Source: Madurella fahalii (lineage: Eukaryota > Ascomycota > Sordariomycetes > Sordariales). Taken from it: a stretch of 64,000 bases of DNA. The notes beneath the pieces are model-generated. The model was not told the origin of the DNA. It saw only the letters and a list, made by a program, of their open reading frames with translations, and did no database searches. Position numbers and translations under genes: made by a program. Below, one piece after another: positions 11,550 through 22,596 of the stretch. How positions within the stretch are numbered: position 1 is the first letter of the stretch; every line of letters begins with the position of its first letter. The DNA lies in contig CM056880.1 in NCBI GenBank assembly GCA_029876055.1, forward strand, positions 1,860,001 to 1,924,000, in the 5' to 3' direction.

Positions 11550-13267
11550 TGCCGGCCGTGTACAACGGTTCCTGATGTTATGGAGCGTTGATATCAAAAT
11601 CGTCTTCGGATAACATCACACGAGGGTTGTGCACAAGACTATCTGACCGCCGCTCCTTTGAGCCATTGATATCACACCACCGCCGGTCCCCTTCCGGACC
11701 AGAGAATCCCTTACCCCACATCGCCAAGTCCACGTGTCGCCACGCCAAAAGCGATGCGCACCAGGAAGGTTAGTAGAGTCCTAAGCCTGATACGGATGGG
11801 TGATATTATTCTACGTGTACTCTGTTCTGGCGGGCAGTTTCATTTTGTTTCCAACACGGCCTTACTCGGACCCTCGTACCATTGACCTGAGACAAACGAA
11901 CCCATCTAAGCGTCTTGGGCTGCATCTGACTAAGTGCCGACTCCCGGCTGCAGGGCGACACGGTGATGTATGCAGGGGCCAAGCGGGATCGATGACAATG
12001 ATTCCCCGGTGGCTGCTGATATTGCAATGGGGTGCCGGTAGTCATCGTGCGGCTGTTAATGTTATATTTATTGTGCAGTGCTAGCAAAGATCACAGTGTT
12101 AGGCCTGGTAGCGGAGCATTTAAGGGTATTTCATTCATTCATCTGTTAGGGAGTCAGTTTGAAGCGATGCCTCTAGCTCGCCGTCTCTTTCAGTAAGAGT
12201 AATTCTGTGAAACTGCGAAAGATGCCGTCACTAAACATTTCCATCTATCCGCTGTTCGGCCAGCTAAGGAGGGACCGGTGTTTGGAGCTAAATACGCATT
12301 GTCCCGAACGGCGAGTTCCACAGCTAGGGAAATGCTACGGGTATTCGTGGAGTGGCTTATCTCGGTCAACAGGGTTGAAGACTTAAGGCTGTTAGCACAG
12401 AGACCGGCCGCCTCTACAGATTGAGTCATCGGGCACCATCTCTTCGGTCTCTAACGACACACCGACGGGAAATCCAGGCGGATTTGTGGGATTTAGAATA
12501 TGTGGTGGCGGCGATGGCGGTGGCATTGGCGGTGGCGAGAGTCGGTGTGGAAGATTCGGGGCTTGTTGAGTGGCTGTCGAAAAGGGGTCTTGACGATACA
12601 CAAGCTTGGCCAGGGATGAAAAATTGCCGCTTTCAATGGGCGTTGTCACTGCCCGACTTGGCTGTCTGTTCCGACCGAAAAGGACGGTAGAAGCCGACGA
12701 TCTGGCCAAACAGCTGATTACGAAGAGTCGAAAACACAACATTGTCCCGGCCTCCCACGGGTGGCCGACTATTTTCTTCGTGACGTGGTGAGTATGAATA
12801 CCTGGTAGCCAGGAAACGGGCTGTGTAGCATTGTTACCAGTCATGACGGCGGCTGGACACGTGTTGGAACTTCTCTTGGAAGTTGGTAGTTGGGGCTGTC
12901 AAAAATCCATACTGGTAGTGTTGGAAGACGGGGAGACTCCGTTGCACAGCAGGCCGTCCCATTTCTATCATGTCCTCGGGCTTCACATCAGAGCGAGATT
13001 ATGGAGTAAATGCCTCCAAATTACGGGGCTAATAGTGGTAGCTAGAATCGACCTAGCCCTGGTATCACCATATTCCTTCCGTCCGTATAATAGCTAAAAC
13101 TTATAGAATTACCGACAGCAAACGCGTCATAGTGAGAGAAGAGAATGTAAATTGACTTGCCGCAGCGCGGCATACCAGAAACCCATCGGCAACATAGGCA
13201 AACCTCTACATTCCTCAAGATCCCTCCGACCGAAACCCTAAGGACGATCACAATAATCACCCACCCT
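11550..13267. other. Intergenic, no gene supported
   Basis: This is 1.7 kb between two minus-strand genes. It includes the DUF3445 promoter and the transporter 3' region. A GGTGGCGGCGATGGC-type simple stretch lies near 12500-12545. I found no conserved protein, repeat pair or RNA gene. Confidence 0.55.
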
Positions 13268-15564
13268 CTAATTCTCCTCCGCCGCAGCTGGCGACTGCTC
13301 TACCTTCTCCTCTCCCTGGACCTTCCTCCCCGGCCGATCAAAGGTATACAGCGGCCTGAGCTTCGCGTCGCGCTGCCAAAACACCCAGCGCTTGACGAAC
13401 CAAGGCAGGGCCTCCTTGAGCTGGTAGCTGGCAAACCTTCCGGTCGGCACGGCGAACACGTAGTCGAGCTCTTCGAGCGTCCGCTGCTTCGTCTCGGGCA
13501 CAAAGAAGAAGATCATGATCATGGCCACAAAGTTGAAGCCCGCGTAGACGCCAAAAGCGCCGACCGGTTGCGCCGACTCCAGCAAGAGGGGGAATGTGAT
13601 GCTGAGCACAGCTGCCCAGAACAGACATGTCGCTACGGCGAAGCCCATGCCCACCTCTCTGTGGGACAGCGGGAACACCTCGGCGCTATAGGTAAACGGC
13701 ACCGGCCCTTCGCCCGGCGAGTAAAACGCGGCAAACAGGTACACAAACAGCGCCACCAGGGCCGTCCTCGTCACGCCTGGTGCAATGAGCGTGCACAGGC
13801 CGGCGGCAAGCAGGGTCCATGTCATCTGGGGGAAGGTAAACAAGAGGAGTGACCGCCGGCCGAAAGTGTCAATCGTCCAGAAGGCGGGGAACGCAAATAC
13901 CCAGTTGATCAGACCAAAACCAAAAGACGCCAAAGTAGCCTGGAAGTCGTCTTGGCCAGCTTCCGCAAAGATGGTGGTGCTATAGAAGGCGATGATGTTG
14001 ATACCTTTGGATCTTCCTGTTAGAACCGCTGTCGTCAAATCCGAGGATCAAGGCGTCCACTTACCGCACATCTGCTGGGCAATCATGACGGTAAAGGCGG
14101 CCAGTGTGGCACGGCGGACTCTGGGGACAGTCAAGAGCTCGATGAAGCGCTGGGCGTAGGTGCTGTCGCGAAGGAGTTGAATCTCCAACTCGAGTTGGGA
14201 ATGGATATAGAAAATGTCACGTGCGACCTGGAGCGGATGGTTCCGAAGTTTGACCATCGAGTTCCAGGCCTCGGCGTATCGGTTCTTCTTCATGTACCAG
14301 CGCGGCGACTCGGGACACATGTAGATGAGCACGAGCAGCGGGACGGCGGGGATGAAAGGCGCGCCTATCCAAGAGTCAGCCGAGTTAGCTACAGGCTTGT
14401 GGCTGGCCGTAGACGCCAAGCATCCAAGCATGCCCATAGGCGAAAAAAGAAAAAAAAAAAAAAAAAATTAGGAGGTTGCTACTCACCCAACATCAAGCGC
14501 CAATTGATCTCCGGGACTCGGAAGACTGCAAGGTTGAAGGCTGTCCCGAGGAAGATTCCAAAGGCCGTCCACATCTCTAATCGTTTTTGTCAGTGCGGGA
14601 TCCAATCTAAGCGGATTGTCATCCGGGACTCACGCCAAGACATGACGAGAGCACCTCGAATTGCTGCCGGAGAATTTTCAGCCGCGTAGATGGGCACTGT
14701 CGAAGCTTTGACGCCCATGCCAATGCCCATGAGAAGCCGACAGGCCAGCTGCTGCGGCCAGGTATGACAAAAAGCCGAGCCGATGACGGGCCAGATGCAG
14801 AAGTGCGCCGAGACGAAGATGACACCACGACGGCCAAACCAGTTGTTGATCGGGTCAGAGAGCCAGCACCCGATAAGGGCGCTACCGATATATGGGCCCG
14901 AATTGACGAGCCCAATTAAGAGCGTGTTGGCCGTGCTGATCACTCCGTTCTCGTCTGGTCCGATGCCGTATATGCTGGGGAAGAAGAGGTTTGCGCCGTT
15001 GCTGCCCGTCTGGTCCCATCCCTGGACCGCGGCGCCGATGGAGCAGGTTGCGATGGTCAGGAAGAGTTTGGCGGGGAGGCGCCACTTGTGCTTGACCTCC
15101 TTGACGAGAGCCGCCTTCTCCTCGTCGGTCAGCGCCTCGGGGCCGGTAATATCTTCGTAATTCTCGGGATCCTGCGCAACGAGCGCGCCCTTGCGTAGCA
15201 GGGCGACGTGTTCGGTCAAGCCCTTCTCTTGGGCGAACGTCTCGACGCGGCTCATGAGCTCATCTCGCGGGATGCCTGCCAGCGGGTTTTTGATCCTAAT
15301 GGCCTGTTGTTAGTATGGGCAACCCGAGAATTGGCATTGCGGGTTAGGTCGCTCTGACTTGGCCTCGAGATTCCGGTTGAGATCCACATGTTCGATGTTG
15401 GAGACGCCTTTCTCGAGATGGTGCCCAGGAACGCCCTTTGAATCGCTGTCGGCCGGGGGCGAAGGCGCAGTGGTTAGCCATGAAATACTTGACACGGGTT
15501 TGGTATTTTCGTACTGCTGATCGTTGCCAGCCCGGATACTATCCGAGCTCGGGCTGTCGGCCAT
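13268..15564 (-). CDS. MFS sugar/polyol-type transporter with long N-terminal tail
   Basis: Five exons (15359-15564, 14634-15295, 14487-14576, 14065-14364, 13268-14004) give 664 residues. After a tail of about 150 residues comes the sugar-porter fold: an MFS-like first helix (AAVQGWDQTGSNGAN), a loop 2-3 signature (DPINNWFGRRG), CRLLMGIGMG, the central-loop PESPRWYMKKNRYAEAW, DTFGRRSLLLF in the second half, YSAEVFPLSHREVGMG, and the final FFVPETKQRTLEELD. These are hallmark motifs of the sugar porter family (PF00083). It sits in a membrane; the substrate is not determinable. Intron 3 (14365-14486) carries an 18-base poly(T) run on the coding strand. The other introns are 57-63 nt. The tail starts KIKNPLAGIP after a phase-2 intron, as in the fungal subgroup. 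Confidence 0.9.
14450..14467. repeat. Poly(A) run (poly(T) on coding strand) in transporter intron 3
   Basis: There are 18 A on the plus strand, preceded by a shorter A run. It lies wholly within an intron of the transporter gene, about 20 bases from the donor. Confidence 0.85.
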
Positions 15565-17730
15565 GGCTGTGGAACGCGAAGGGGATGTTCCACGGGCTGG
15601 CCGGACGTGTGTGTAAACTCTAAAGGCTCGGCGGTCTCGTGGCCAAGCGGCGATGGAGGTCGGGCGGGTTCTAAAATCTCAAAAGGAGAGAGCAGGACGC
15701 GAAAGGGTGCTGGCGTAGCGCTGGGTTAATATCCCAGCCCTCGGGTTCGGGGACAGCACATGCATGTGGCTGGGCACAGTGTTGACTCGGATCATGGCCC
15801 CGCAGAGAGGTGTACGTTAGGAAGTTGAGCTCCACCGGTTGGCCGCGAATAACATGCAGTAGCGGTTCGCAGAACAGGACGTGATCGGCCACACGCCAAG
15901 ATAGAGCGTGTGAGTAGGATCAATTTGCAGCCTTTGGGGGGTCCGGGGGGGGGTTGATCCAAGCTTCGGCCTGTTTTCATCAAACAACGGCATCGAAAAG
16001 CGGGTAAACTGGGGCCGAGGGCAGCAGGCGGGCGCGCGAGGCGTTAGGATGAACAAGGCTCCCTCGTGCCCCGCGTCTTACGCAGCCGAAGATCCCACAA
16101 CGGTACTCCATTCCCACTACTTGTTCCCCCCTCGGTGGGCACGCGGGGAGCCGGGTCCGGGTTCAGCCCAGCCTGCATTTCCGGTGGATCGGCTCCAGTT
16201 TTTCTTATGCTCGTCTTACAGAGCTCTTCGTTTTCGAGAAAACACCAATGGGGCGGACTGATTTCCTGCCGATCGCGCCCGTATCTCGTTAAAGGTGCAT
16301 GCGACGGGCGGGCTGGTCTCGAGGTTCTTGCATCTCAACGAGAGACCCTGGCGCGACAGCGGGAGCGGTTGCGGCGTCATCCTTGGCCCACAGTGCCGAG
16401 ATCTTGGCAGTCTCTTGGCTGACGTTGGGTGTGGGAGAAGAAGCCCTGCGCTAAGCATTTGGGCGCTTTCTTGGAAGTCGGGGTTCTCTCTGGGGTGTAT
16501 GGCGGGGATATCGGTCCGATCACAGACCAGGGATTGCCGGGAGCCGGCCGTCCGAGCGGGCGGGTGGCGTGCCAGCTGAGAGCAGAACTCTTACTGAATG
16601 TGTCTTGAGGACTCAGAGCGCGATTGAACGGCACTGTTGGCGTGGGGGGGAGAGGGAAACAATGGGAAAAAATATAAAATTAAATAAATAAATGGGGATT
16701 GCAAAAATTAGGGTGCTGTGTAGATTGAGAGTGTGCCGTTTGCCGGTGGGGTTGGGGGAGACCGTTGCATGCAGCCACTCACGCTCACACTCTACATTAC
16801 ACTACACGTACACTACACGTACACTACACGTACGTTACCACTACATGTACCCATTGTAGTACTCCGAGACCCACAGTCCCTGCGCCTTCTCGCCTCGTCG
16901 GTGAGGTGAGCACCATCCCGCCTGGCTGGCATCGGATATGCCCCGTGTTTGCACAGTACGAACGAGCGTCGCGAGTGCACGGTGCCGACCCTGGATTCCC
17001 GGCAGCTCGCGTTCTCCTCAATTTCCAATCCCCTACCCTGGCGGTCCTCCTTCTCGTTTCGGTGGCACGCCCGACCTCGACGTTTCGAACCAGGGCTGCC
17101 ACTGGACGGAAACGGGCAGACTGTCGGGGTCTGGTGGGCCCATAAGTGAGCTTGAAGGATCCGCCCCGCAGAGGATCCAACTGCTGCAAGAACCTAATAC
17201 CTCTTATTGCCGCGGTAGGGGAGTACGCGATCGATCCTTCGACAGTTTTGGTACCCGCATACTCTCCTACCCGTCTCCTCCAAGCCCTCAAAAACCGCAT
17301 TCTCCACCGCCTGTCATCTGGCACAGGGTTACCGCACCCAGTCACGCGTGCAGCTGGGATGCTGCAAAGAGCGGGAAAAAAAGCAGCCCCTGGGAAACGT
17401 AATGCATGTCGGCGACCCCGAGCCTCGAACTCTTGATCGCCCATTGTGCCAAGTTTGGCCTTGCCTCCGGCTCCACGAGTTTGATGAGACGTTCTACACG
17501 TACGCAGTGCGCTTACAAAAGGCATGCTACAGAAACTGAAGAGAAAACAACAACAGGAGACTGACCGCTTCTTGGCCGCACGGCTGTGCCACGCCGTCGC
17601 AGGTTGCACGAAAGCTTCCTCATCCGATCGATATAAACCACCTTGGCGCCGTGACCCGACATAATTATTCGGATTGTTGCTCGGACTCGAGCGATTTGCC
17701 CAGCCTGGCAGGCAGCGGAGAAAAGTAGAT
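15565..17730. other. Intergenic, no gene supported
   Basis: This is 2.2 kb holding the transporter promoter and the SET gene 3' region. A long minus-strand ORF over part of it and into the SET gene (16824-18062) is antisense and out of frame with the SET exons, with no domain. An 11-base tandem repeat lies at 16801-16833. GC-rich and AT-rich patches alternate. Confidence 0.5.
16801..16833. repeat. Three exact tandem copies of an 11-base unit
   Basis: ACTACACGTAC is repeated three times head to tail with no mismatch, flanked by degenerate copies (acattac before, gttaccactacatgtac after). It is a short intergenic minisatellite. Confidence 0.85.
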
Positions 17731-19180
17731 TCAATACCTCCCACCTTCCTCCTGCTCGAACCGCTTCCACAGCTGCTCGAGATGCTCGGGTCGCACGCTC
17801 TCGATGTACCCTTGCTCGGCCAGAATCTCCAGCGACATGGTGGCGTACTTCTCGGCGTTCTTCTTGTCCCGTAGCACGTAAAAGATGCGGGCCATGTTCT
17901 CGTACTGCTCGCTGAACATGGGAAACAGCTCCTCGGACGGAAGCAGATTGATGATCTGCCGTGTAAACCGCAGAGCCTGGTACGGCCTCCCTGCTTGGAA
18001 CGCCCGGATGGCGTATTCGCGGAGTGTCTCGATTTGTCGTCGGCGGGCGTCCGAAGCCTCAATCTCGGCTTTGCTGGCGGTGCAGAGGCTGCATGTGCAC
18101 TCGAAACCCCATTGCTTTATATTTTTCTTGCGTTCCTCTGACGGTTGGCCCAGTGTGAGGTCTTCCAACACAGCTTGTTAAATCAAATGCTCGAGATGCC
18201 GTGAAAGACTGAGGTACGAATTAGGTAAGGTAGTGTAACCAACTTACAGCTGATTGTGATCTCCTCTCCTTCCTCAATATCCTTCGCCGCGGCCACACTA
18301 ACTTGCAGCTTCTCCGGCATGAACCGCGTATACGCACTAGGCGGCGTGTTAGCAATCCATTCCCAAAGGGAAGCGAGAAACAACCGGGCTGGCTCACTTT
18401 GGCATGCATGCGTGGTTAATCCGCTGTTCACTCGTATTAGCATCGCTGAGAGGCAACTGATTGACAACCCACGCTTACCGAGACGGCGGGATATACCGCC
18501 ATGTGCGGCACCCCTCCCAGATTGGTATGAAATGAATTCGTCCTCAGCACATTCTCGACGCGGTCCTGAGCGAACTCGCTGCTCCCGTCGAGTTCCAGAA
18601 CGCTGTCCGGGTCGGAAAGCTGGTTGACCGCCGAGTGCAAGAGCCGGTAGCCCTGGAAAGCCGGGACCTTTGTCGTGAAGGCAATGTCGACCAAGACGGT
18701 CGCATAATCGACGAGGATTTCCTGATAGCGCTTGATGCGCCTCGTCGCCACTAACCCCTTCCCCTTGCCAGGGATATCGACAATCTTGTACGGCGCGTCT
18801 CGCAAGCCGGTACGCCTCGACGAGTTCAGCGGCATGTTCAGGAAACCAATATTGTCAGCCGCCGTCTCTGGAGACGTGATGATGCTCCACCCGCGGGATC
18901 CGTGTCGCGAGTTCGTGTAGGCGCAGTACTTGGCGGCTTTGCCAGCCGTGTACACGCATTCCGGCGGGTGTGTCCATGGTGACGCGCCAGGCAGCCAGAC
19001 CTCTGAGATGTCGTCGACCGGTAAGGGACAGGCCACGTTCGATGCGGCGGAATTCAGAGTAATGGGTACTGAGACGGGGCACTCGTTGAGCGAGGCTTGG
19101 GCTAGCAATGCCTGGGTTAGAAGAGGAAGGAGAGTGGTGTGCCCTAGCATTTTCAATCTCCTTGCACGCTCAGGAGCCAT
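17731..19180 (-). CDS. SET-domain protein with N-terminal signal sequence
   Basis: Four exons (18479-19180, 18398-18423, 18248-18336, 17731-18173) give 419 residues from the ATG at 19180. A second in-frame ATG at 19150 would give a cleaner signal peptide (MLGHTTLLPLLTQALLAQAS). SET features are KGKGLVATRRIKRYQEIL (motif I), then RINHACMPNAYTRF (motif III, NHxC), then DIEEGEEITIS. A post-SET cysteine cluster (WGFECTCSLC) follows, then TPR-like helices (YQALRFTRQIINLLPSEELF). This is the SMYD/SET5-like layout common in fungi. Exon 2 is only 26 nt and encodes the NHAC motif. At the exon 3/4 joint the expected ISY tyrosine is read as ISS (codon split t|ct). A secretory signal on a presumed methyltransferase is unusual. 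Confidence 0.8.
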
Positions 19181-20898
19181 GATTTGTTCAAGATATCGGT
19201 TGTAATCGAGCCGGTGACTAGAGGGTACATGACTCGGTAGTTGGGAACAGCCATCCTGCTAGCTACACATCAACCGCGGACAACAATCAGGACACGGTCA
19301 GCGGTTTCACTTTTTGAATCTGGCCATGCCGGGTCATTCAACGCGCCCGTCGGGAATAAAGTGTCAACTCCACCGATCGACACCCCAGAGTGCGAGTTGG
19401 ATCCAATCTTGACCTGAGAAATGACGGCCAAGTCTCTTGGCCGCGGTTGAAAGCAGGCCATAGAGAGTTGGCGGGTAAATTGTGGCGGAATCGACCCATT
19501 GAGACGTGAGGCGCCGAGAACTCCAAGACGGAACCAAGCATTGGGTAGTTAGTTCCCGTGTCTGGGCTACGTAAATCGATCCGAAGTTACTGTAAAAGGA
19601 AACGAGCATGGACTGAGAGCCGAACACTGAGATAGAAGTCGGAAGAATCAACTTGCACGAGATCCCGACCCACGAAGTATAAGTCAACTCTCGCCTTACA
19701 AACCTTGTCAAAGTGTATTTAATGTTGACTAGCCACCTTTCATAACCTTAGCATAAGATTGATAAAAACAAATGAATTGGAACCGCTAATCTGAAAGGCT
19801 GTGACTCCGGCGCATGAATATCGAGTGTTCTCGTTCCCACTCGTAACTTGGTAGCCTACCTTAGAGACCGAGATTGAAAAGGAGATCTTGCGGACGACGG
19901 AAAGAAAACATGGCATTTCCAGATAATTGCACCACCCTATACTTCGCGGTGCCATACTCAGCCAAGCTCAAGGTTCTGACATCATACACTGCGCAAGGCA
20001 TCTGCAACTGCCTCATGAAGAAGCCTTCAGATATTTCCATCATAACGTCCCAGTCGTTGGATGTGCGCCCCAAACTGACGGCGCTTTCCTGAGTGCCGTT
20101 GACGACGCTGTTGCCGGTCCAGGACATAAAATATCGGAGGATGCAAACAATACGAGGAGGTTCCCTTCTCAAACAATCAACCAAGAAATAGCAGAGTCCC
20201 ATTCAAGAGAAGACCTGGATATGACTTTAATCCATGCTATCATGCAATGCGTGTCGTAATGGCCCCATCAAACCATAACCAACATCATCCAGCAATGTAA
20301 CACCAATCTCCGTCACAACGATAAAACCCTCCGTCAGGTCGTGGCAACCCGTCGAGCTCACACCCTGCTCGCGGCCCAGTCGTCTTCCTCCCCTCCGTTG
20401 TCTCGTCATGATGTAAAGCAATGCACCAAGAACAAAGCAACATATCGCATATCGTCCGATGGGATGAGACCGTCAGGCAGACCAAGGCGAGGTAGGCAAT
20501 GTATCCATATGTCGTCTTCACCCTCCCTCTTTCCTCTCCAACTCATGGAGTAGACAAGAGAGAACATCGACAAGACGGCTGCTAAACCAACGCGCCCCCC
20601 CCCCCTTCCCCCCTCCTCCCCCAAAAATCCTTCGTTCCAGCTCCTCACCGAACAAACTAAACCCTCACCACCCACGAAGCCTTTAAAAGACTACCCCCAC
20701 CCCATCCTAATCCCCATCTAAAAGAAACGCCTCCCGTCTTGCCCTCAACTGTCACCACACAAACCCCAGTTCCAAAACTGGGAATTAAATAAAAATAGAG
20801 ACCACCCCGCCCACGCCCCCGGCCTCTTTCCCGGCTTCACGCTCCATCCGCCCCACCCTCCTTTCAACCAAGCACACATAGAGCAGGGGGGCCCCTCC
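19181..20898. other. Intergenic, one unconfirmed minus-strand ORF
   Basis: This is 1.7 kb between the SET gene start and the cyclin stop. A 113-codon minus ORF at 19861-20202 starts with ATG and has fair codon use in its middle (WTGNSVVNGTQESAVSLG), but I recognise no family. Another minus stretch ending at 20285 has a Cys-containing tail (GFYRCDGDWCYIAG) but no convincing start. An 11-base C run lies at 20595-20605. Confidence 0.4.
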
Positions 20899-21397
20899 TT
20901 ATGACCGCTGGGCAATCACCTCGCGCGCATAAAACTCGACCAACATGGTAGCATACGCCTCGAGGTCCTCAACCGGCACCGCCAGACGGAAGTCATTCAG
21001 CAGCAAGAACTGCAGCTCAAGGTGATTCAGCTCGGCAAGGGGTAGGCCGCCGACCTGTTTAATTGTTTGCGCATTAGCCGCTCGCTGTCCAACAACCCAG
21101 CCAAAGACGAAAAGAACCCGGAGCGACATGAAACGTACCTTTGCATATCGCGAATTGGTATAAAACACATCCGAAAAGAACTTGCTGGCACACGTGACGC
21201 CAGCAATGATTAAGCGATGGATATTAAAGCTGTCCACGACAAAGTACGTGGCCTGCGCGGCAGCGGCGGCATTATTCGCGCCCGGGGTCGAGCCCGAGGC
21301 CGCCGCCACCCTTCTGCTCCCCCTCCCGCCTCTCTGTCCGTCAGCGTCTGCGCTACTATCGTCCGCCAGGTCCGAGTCAGTCTCGTCAGAGTCGGTT

Positions 21398-21437
<40 letters not shown>

Positions 21438-22596
21438 GCATCACCGTGTCCCTGTCCGCGTCTCCCCTAGTCGGCGCCGCCGACCCTGGGTCTCCAGCTA
21501 CCGATTGTGTCTGTGCTTGTCCTTGCTGTTGCTGATGCGCTTCGAGCTGCTGCCGCCGCGCCTCCTCGCTCTTCATCACCATGTCGTTCACCCGCTCCGT
21601 CATCCTGTCAAAGTAGACTAGCAGGCTAAGAAAGACTTCGTATGTCGTCGGACAGTACTTATGGATCCGGCTGAGATAGCTCAGTATGGTAATGGCGGGT
21701 ACGTTCTTGCCGTGGAAGGCTAGGACGCTGCTGCTCAACGGACTCATGCTGCTCTCTGAGCTTCCTTCCTCGCCCCTCGCCTGTGCCTGCGCCTGCCTGA
21801 GGTGGTGTGCGTTGCGGTTGAGTGCGTCGTGCTGGAGGTCGTTGGTCGTGGTAATCTTGGTGAGCAGGGCAGCAACCATCTCGATGATGTCGCCGATGGG
21901 CATGCCGCTGATCTCGTATTTCATCTGCTGGAGAGGGGGGTCATTTAGAATGCCCGGGCCGGTGGGGGTGAGCAAGTCCGCTCGTGCTAGGCTCTGGATG
22001 TGAGCGAGGTCGCGGACTCGGATCGTGGTCTGCGTCGGTATCGGAGATTCGGGCGGCTCGTCAAGCGGCGGCGGAATACCACTATCGGAATCGGGAGAAG
22101 GCATGGTCCTCGACGGTGCGGCTATCACCGTCGTGGCCGTGCTCGCCGACGAGGCGCTCGACGACGAGGTGGAGAATGGCCCGGATGCTGAGTCGTGCGC
22201 GCCGTCACCAGGTATCTCATGTCGCGGTTGTGTCCCAGTGGATGATGTTTCCGAGGAAGACGACGACGACGAAGGCGGGGAGGGGAGCCGCGCAGCCCCG
22301 CTACTAGCTGATTGGCGGTTTCCCTGCACTTGTTGTTGTTGTTGTTGTTGCTGTACGGTCCTTTCTTGCGATGCTTCGCTCCAATCCCGTCTGCTCTGCA
22401 CCTGCGTGCCGGCTAGGGAAGCCGAGCCTTGCCTCCGCGGGCTCGACGTTGGGCGCGAGTGGTGGGTCTGGGCATCGCGGTCGCGAGATCGGCTGACAGA
22501 TCGGCTCTGGTAGTGAATGTCGTGTGAGTGGCCCCCGATCATGCTATGAAATCGCGAGGTTGGTTCTGCAAATACGTCGCCGATCATAGCTGCCAT
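20899..22596 (-). CDS. PHO80-like cyclin (Pcl family)
   Basis: Two exons (21139-22596, 20899-21054) give 537 residues. The cyclin box is divided: AFHGKNVPAITILSYLSRIH and YCPTTYEVFLSLLVYFDRM come before a long low-complexity insert. Then come FVVDSFNIHRLIIAGVTCAS, KFFSDVFYTNSRYAKVGG and LPLAELNHLELQFLLLNDF. These are signatures of PHO80-like cyclins (PF08613), which bind Pho85-type CDKs in phosphate and stress signalling. The insert contains a pure Asp tract (GTC repeats near 21404-21436) and DSDETDSD motifs. The N-terminal 240 residues are Ser/Gln-rich with a Gln tract. The intron (84 nt, GTACGT...CAG) has a length divisible by three and no stop, so unspliced mRNA still reads through (565 residues). 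Confidence 0.88.

Noticed and set aside
17405..17450. tRNA-like TTCGAGG on the minus strand
   Set aside because: Only three stem pairs form next to the loop and no cloverleaf can be drawn.
16824..18062. 412-codon open frame on the minus strand
   Set aside because: It overlaps SET exon 4 and runs through the intergenic stretch in another frame, with no domain and Arg/Ser-rich composition; the SET reading is clearly the real one.
20285..20521. Cys-containing small secreted protein candidate on the minus strand
   Set aside because: The frame begins with GTG rather than ATG, and no intron was found that supplies a proper start and signal peptide.
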